Source: an uncultured Pseudomonadota bacterium
GTDB taxonomy: Bacteria > Pseudomonadota > Gammaproteobacteria > Methylococcales > Methylomonadaceae
Assembly: GCA_903953455.1 (NCBI GenBank)
Contig: CAJBJW010000271.1
Coordinates: forward strand, 1-5,909
Direction of reading: 5' to 3'
Length of the DNA stretch: 5,909 bases
Positions within the stretch are counted from its first letter, which is position 1; each line of letters starts with the position of its first letter. A program made the position numbers and the translations under genes. Below are positions 5,474 through 5,909 of this stretch, piece after piece. A model generated the notes under the pieces. That model saw nothing but the letters and a program-made list of their open reading frames with translations. It did no database searches and was not told where the DNA came from.

Positions 5474-5909
5474 ATGACATCTCCCTTAATTCTTGTTGAT
5501 GGTTCCTCATTTCTCTTTCGTGCTTATCACGCTATTCCTCCGCTCACAAACGCAAAAGGAGAGCCCACGAATGCCATTTATGGCGTGTCCAATATGCTAC
5601 GAAAGTTGCTTACTGACTATAATCCCACGCATGTTGCCGTCGTTTTTGATAGCAAAACAAAAACCTTTCGCCACGAATTATCACCCGTATACAAAGCGAA
5701 CCGCACAGAGATGCCGTCTGATTTAGGCTGTCAAATTAAGCCACTCCACGCGCTCATTCGCGCCATGGGCATTCCGCTCATTAGTGCATCAGGCGTGGAA
5801 GCGGATGATGTTTTAGGTGTTCTCGCCTGTTATGCCAAAACGCAAGGGCATCATGTCATCATCGCCACAAGCGATAAAGATATGGCGCAACTCGTCAACG
5901 AACACATTA
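5474..5909 (+). CDS. polA: DNA polymerase I, N-terminal 5'-nuclease part, cut by the window end
   Basis: Only 145 codons are present and the frame is open to the last base; family members are about 900 residues, so roughly the first sixth is seen. The protein removes RNA primers and fills gaps during replication and repair. The visible part is the 5'-3' exonuclease (FEN-like) domain. It contains LVDGSSFLFRAYHA (7-20), NAIYGVSNMLRKLL (33-46), VVFDSKTKTFRHEL (56-69), YKANR (73-77), SGVEADDVLG (106-115) and SDKDMAQLV (133-141). The metal-binding acids Asp9, Asp59, Glu109, Asp111, Asp112, Asp134 and Asp136 are all present, each at the E. coli position minus four. The ATG at 5474 is the only start that keeps the MTSPLILVDG N-terminus. 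Its upstream CTAAAAAATT is a weak ribosome binding site. It is divergent from zwf with 161 bp between the start codons. Confidence 0.96.
   Translation, partial: MTSPLILVDGSSFLFRAYHAIPPLTNAKGEPTNAIYGVSNMLRKLLTDYNPTHVAVVFDSKTKTFRHELSPVYKANRTEMPSDLGCQIKPLHALIRAMGIPLISASGVEADDVLGVLACYAKTQGHHVIIATSDKDMAQLVNEHI

Noticed and set aside
5493..5726. Plus-strand open frame overlapping the start of polA
   Set aside because: It is out of frame with polA, whose 5'-nuclease motifs run through the whole segment.

Overview
The window looks like chromosomal DNA from a low-to-moderate GC gammaproteobacterium. The Zwf and Edd proteins are close, along their whole length, to the enterobacterial-type enzymes, and the start of a DNA polymerase I gene lies next to them. 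I cannot name the genus from the sequence alone.

Right half (about 1978-5909): this is conserved housekeeping sequence. On the minus strand, zwf (glucose-6-phosphate dehydrogenase) is followed 50 bp later by edd (6-phosphogluconate dehydratase), most likely as one operon. Together they feed glucose-6-phosphate into the Entner-Doudoroff pathway. The lactonase gene (pgl) and the aldolase gene (eda) are not in this window, so those steps must be encoded elsewhere. A 161-bp divergent region separates zwf from polA on the plus strand. It carries a good extended -10 box for zwf and three TTACA repeats. Only the 5'-nuclease part of polA is present before the window ends.

Left half (1-1977): this is small, poorly characterised accessory-type sequence. 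From the left edge there is the C-terminal part of an unknown plus-strand protein; a strong minus-strand intrinsic terminator; a small three-helix membrane protein of the DUF4870/COG3671 type on the minus strand; and a 67-residue hypothetical protein on the minus strand. Divergent from that is an XRE-family DNA-binding regulator with a coiled-coil tail. The regulator gene is clearly more AT-rich than edd. Its stop codon directly abuts the edd stop codon, and the last part of its coding region holds a perfect 10-bp hairpin.

I see no CRISPR array, tRNA, rRNA, transposase or recognisable defence system. The features most worth a second look are the hairpin at the edd/XRE junction, the divergent XRE/small-ORF pair, and the repeat-bearing zwf-polA control region.
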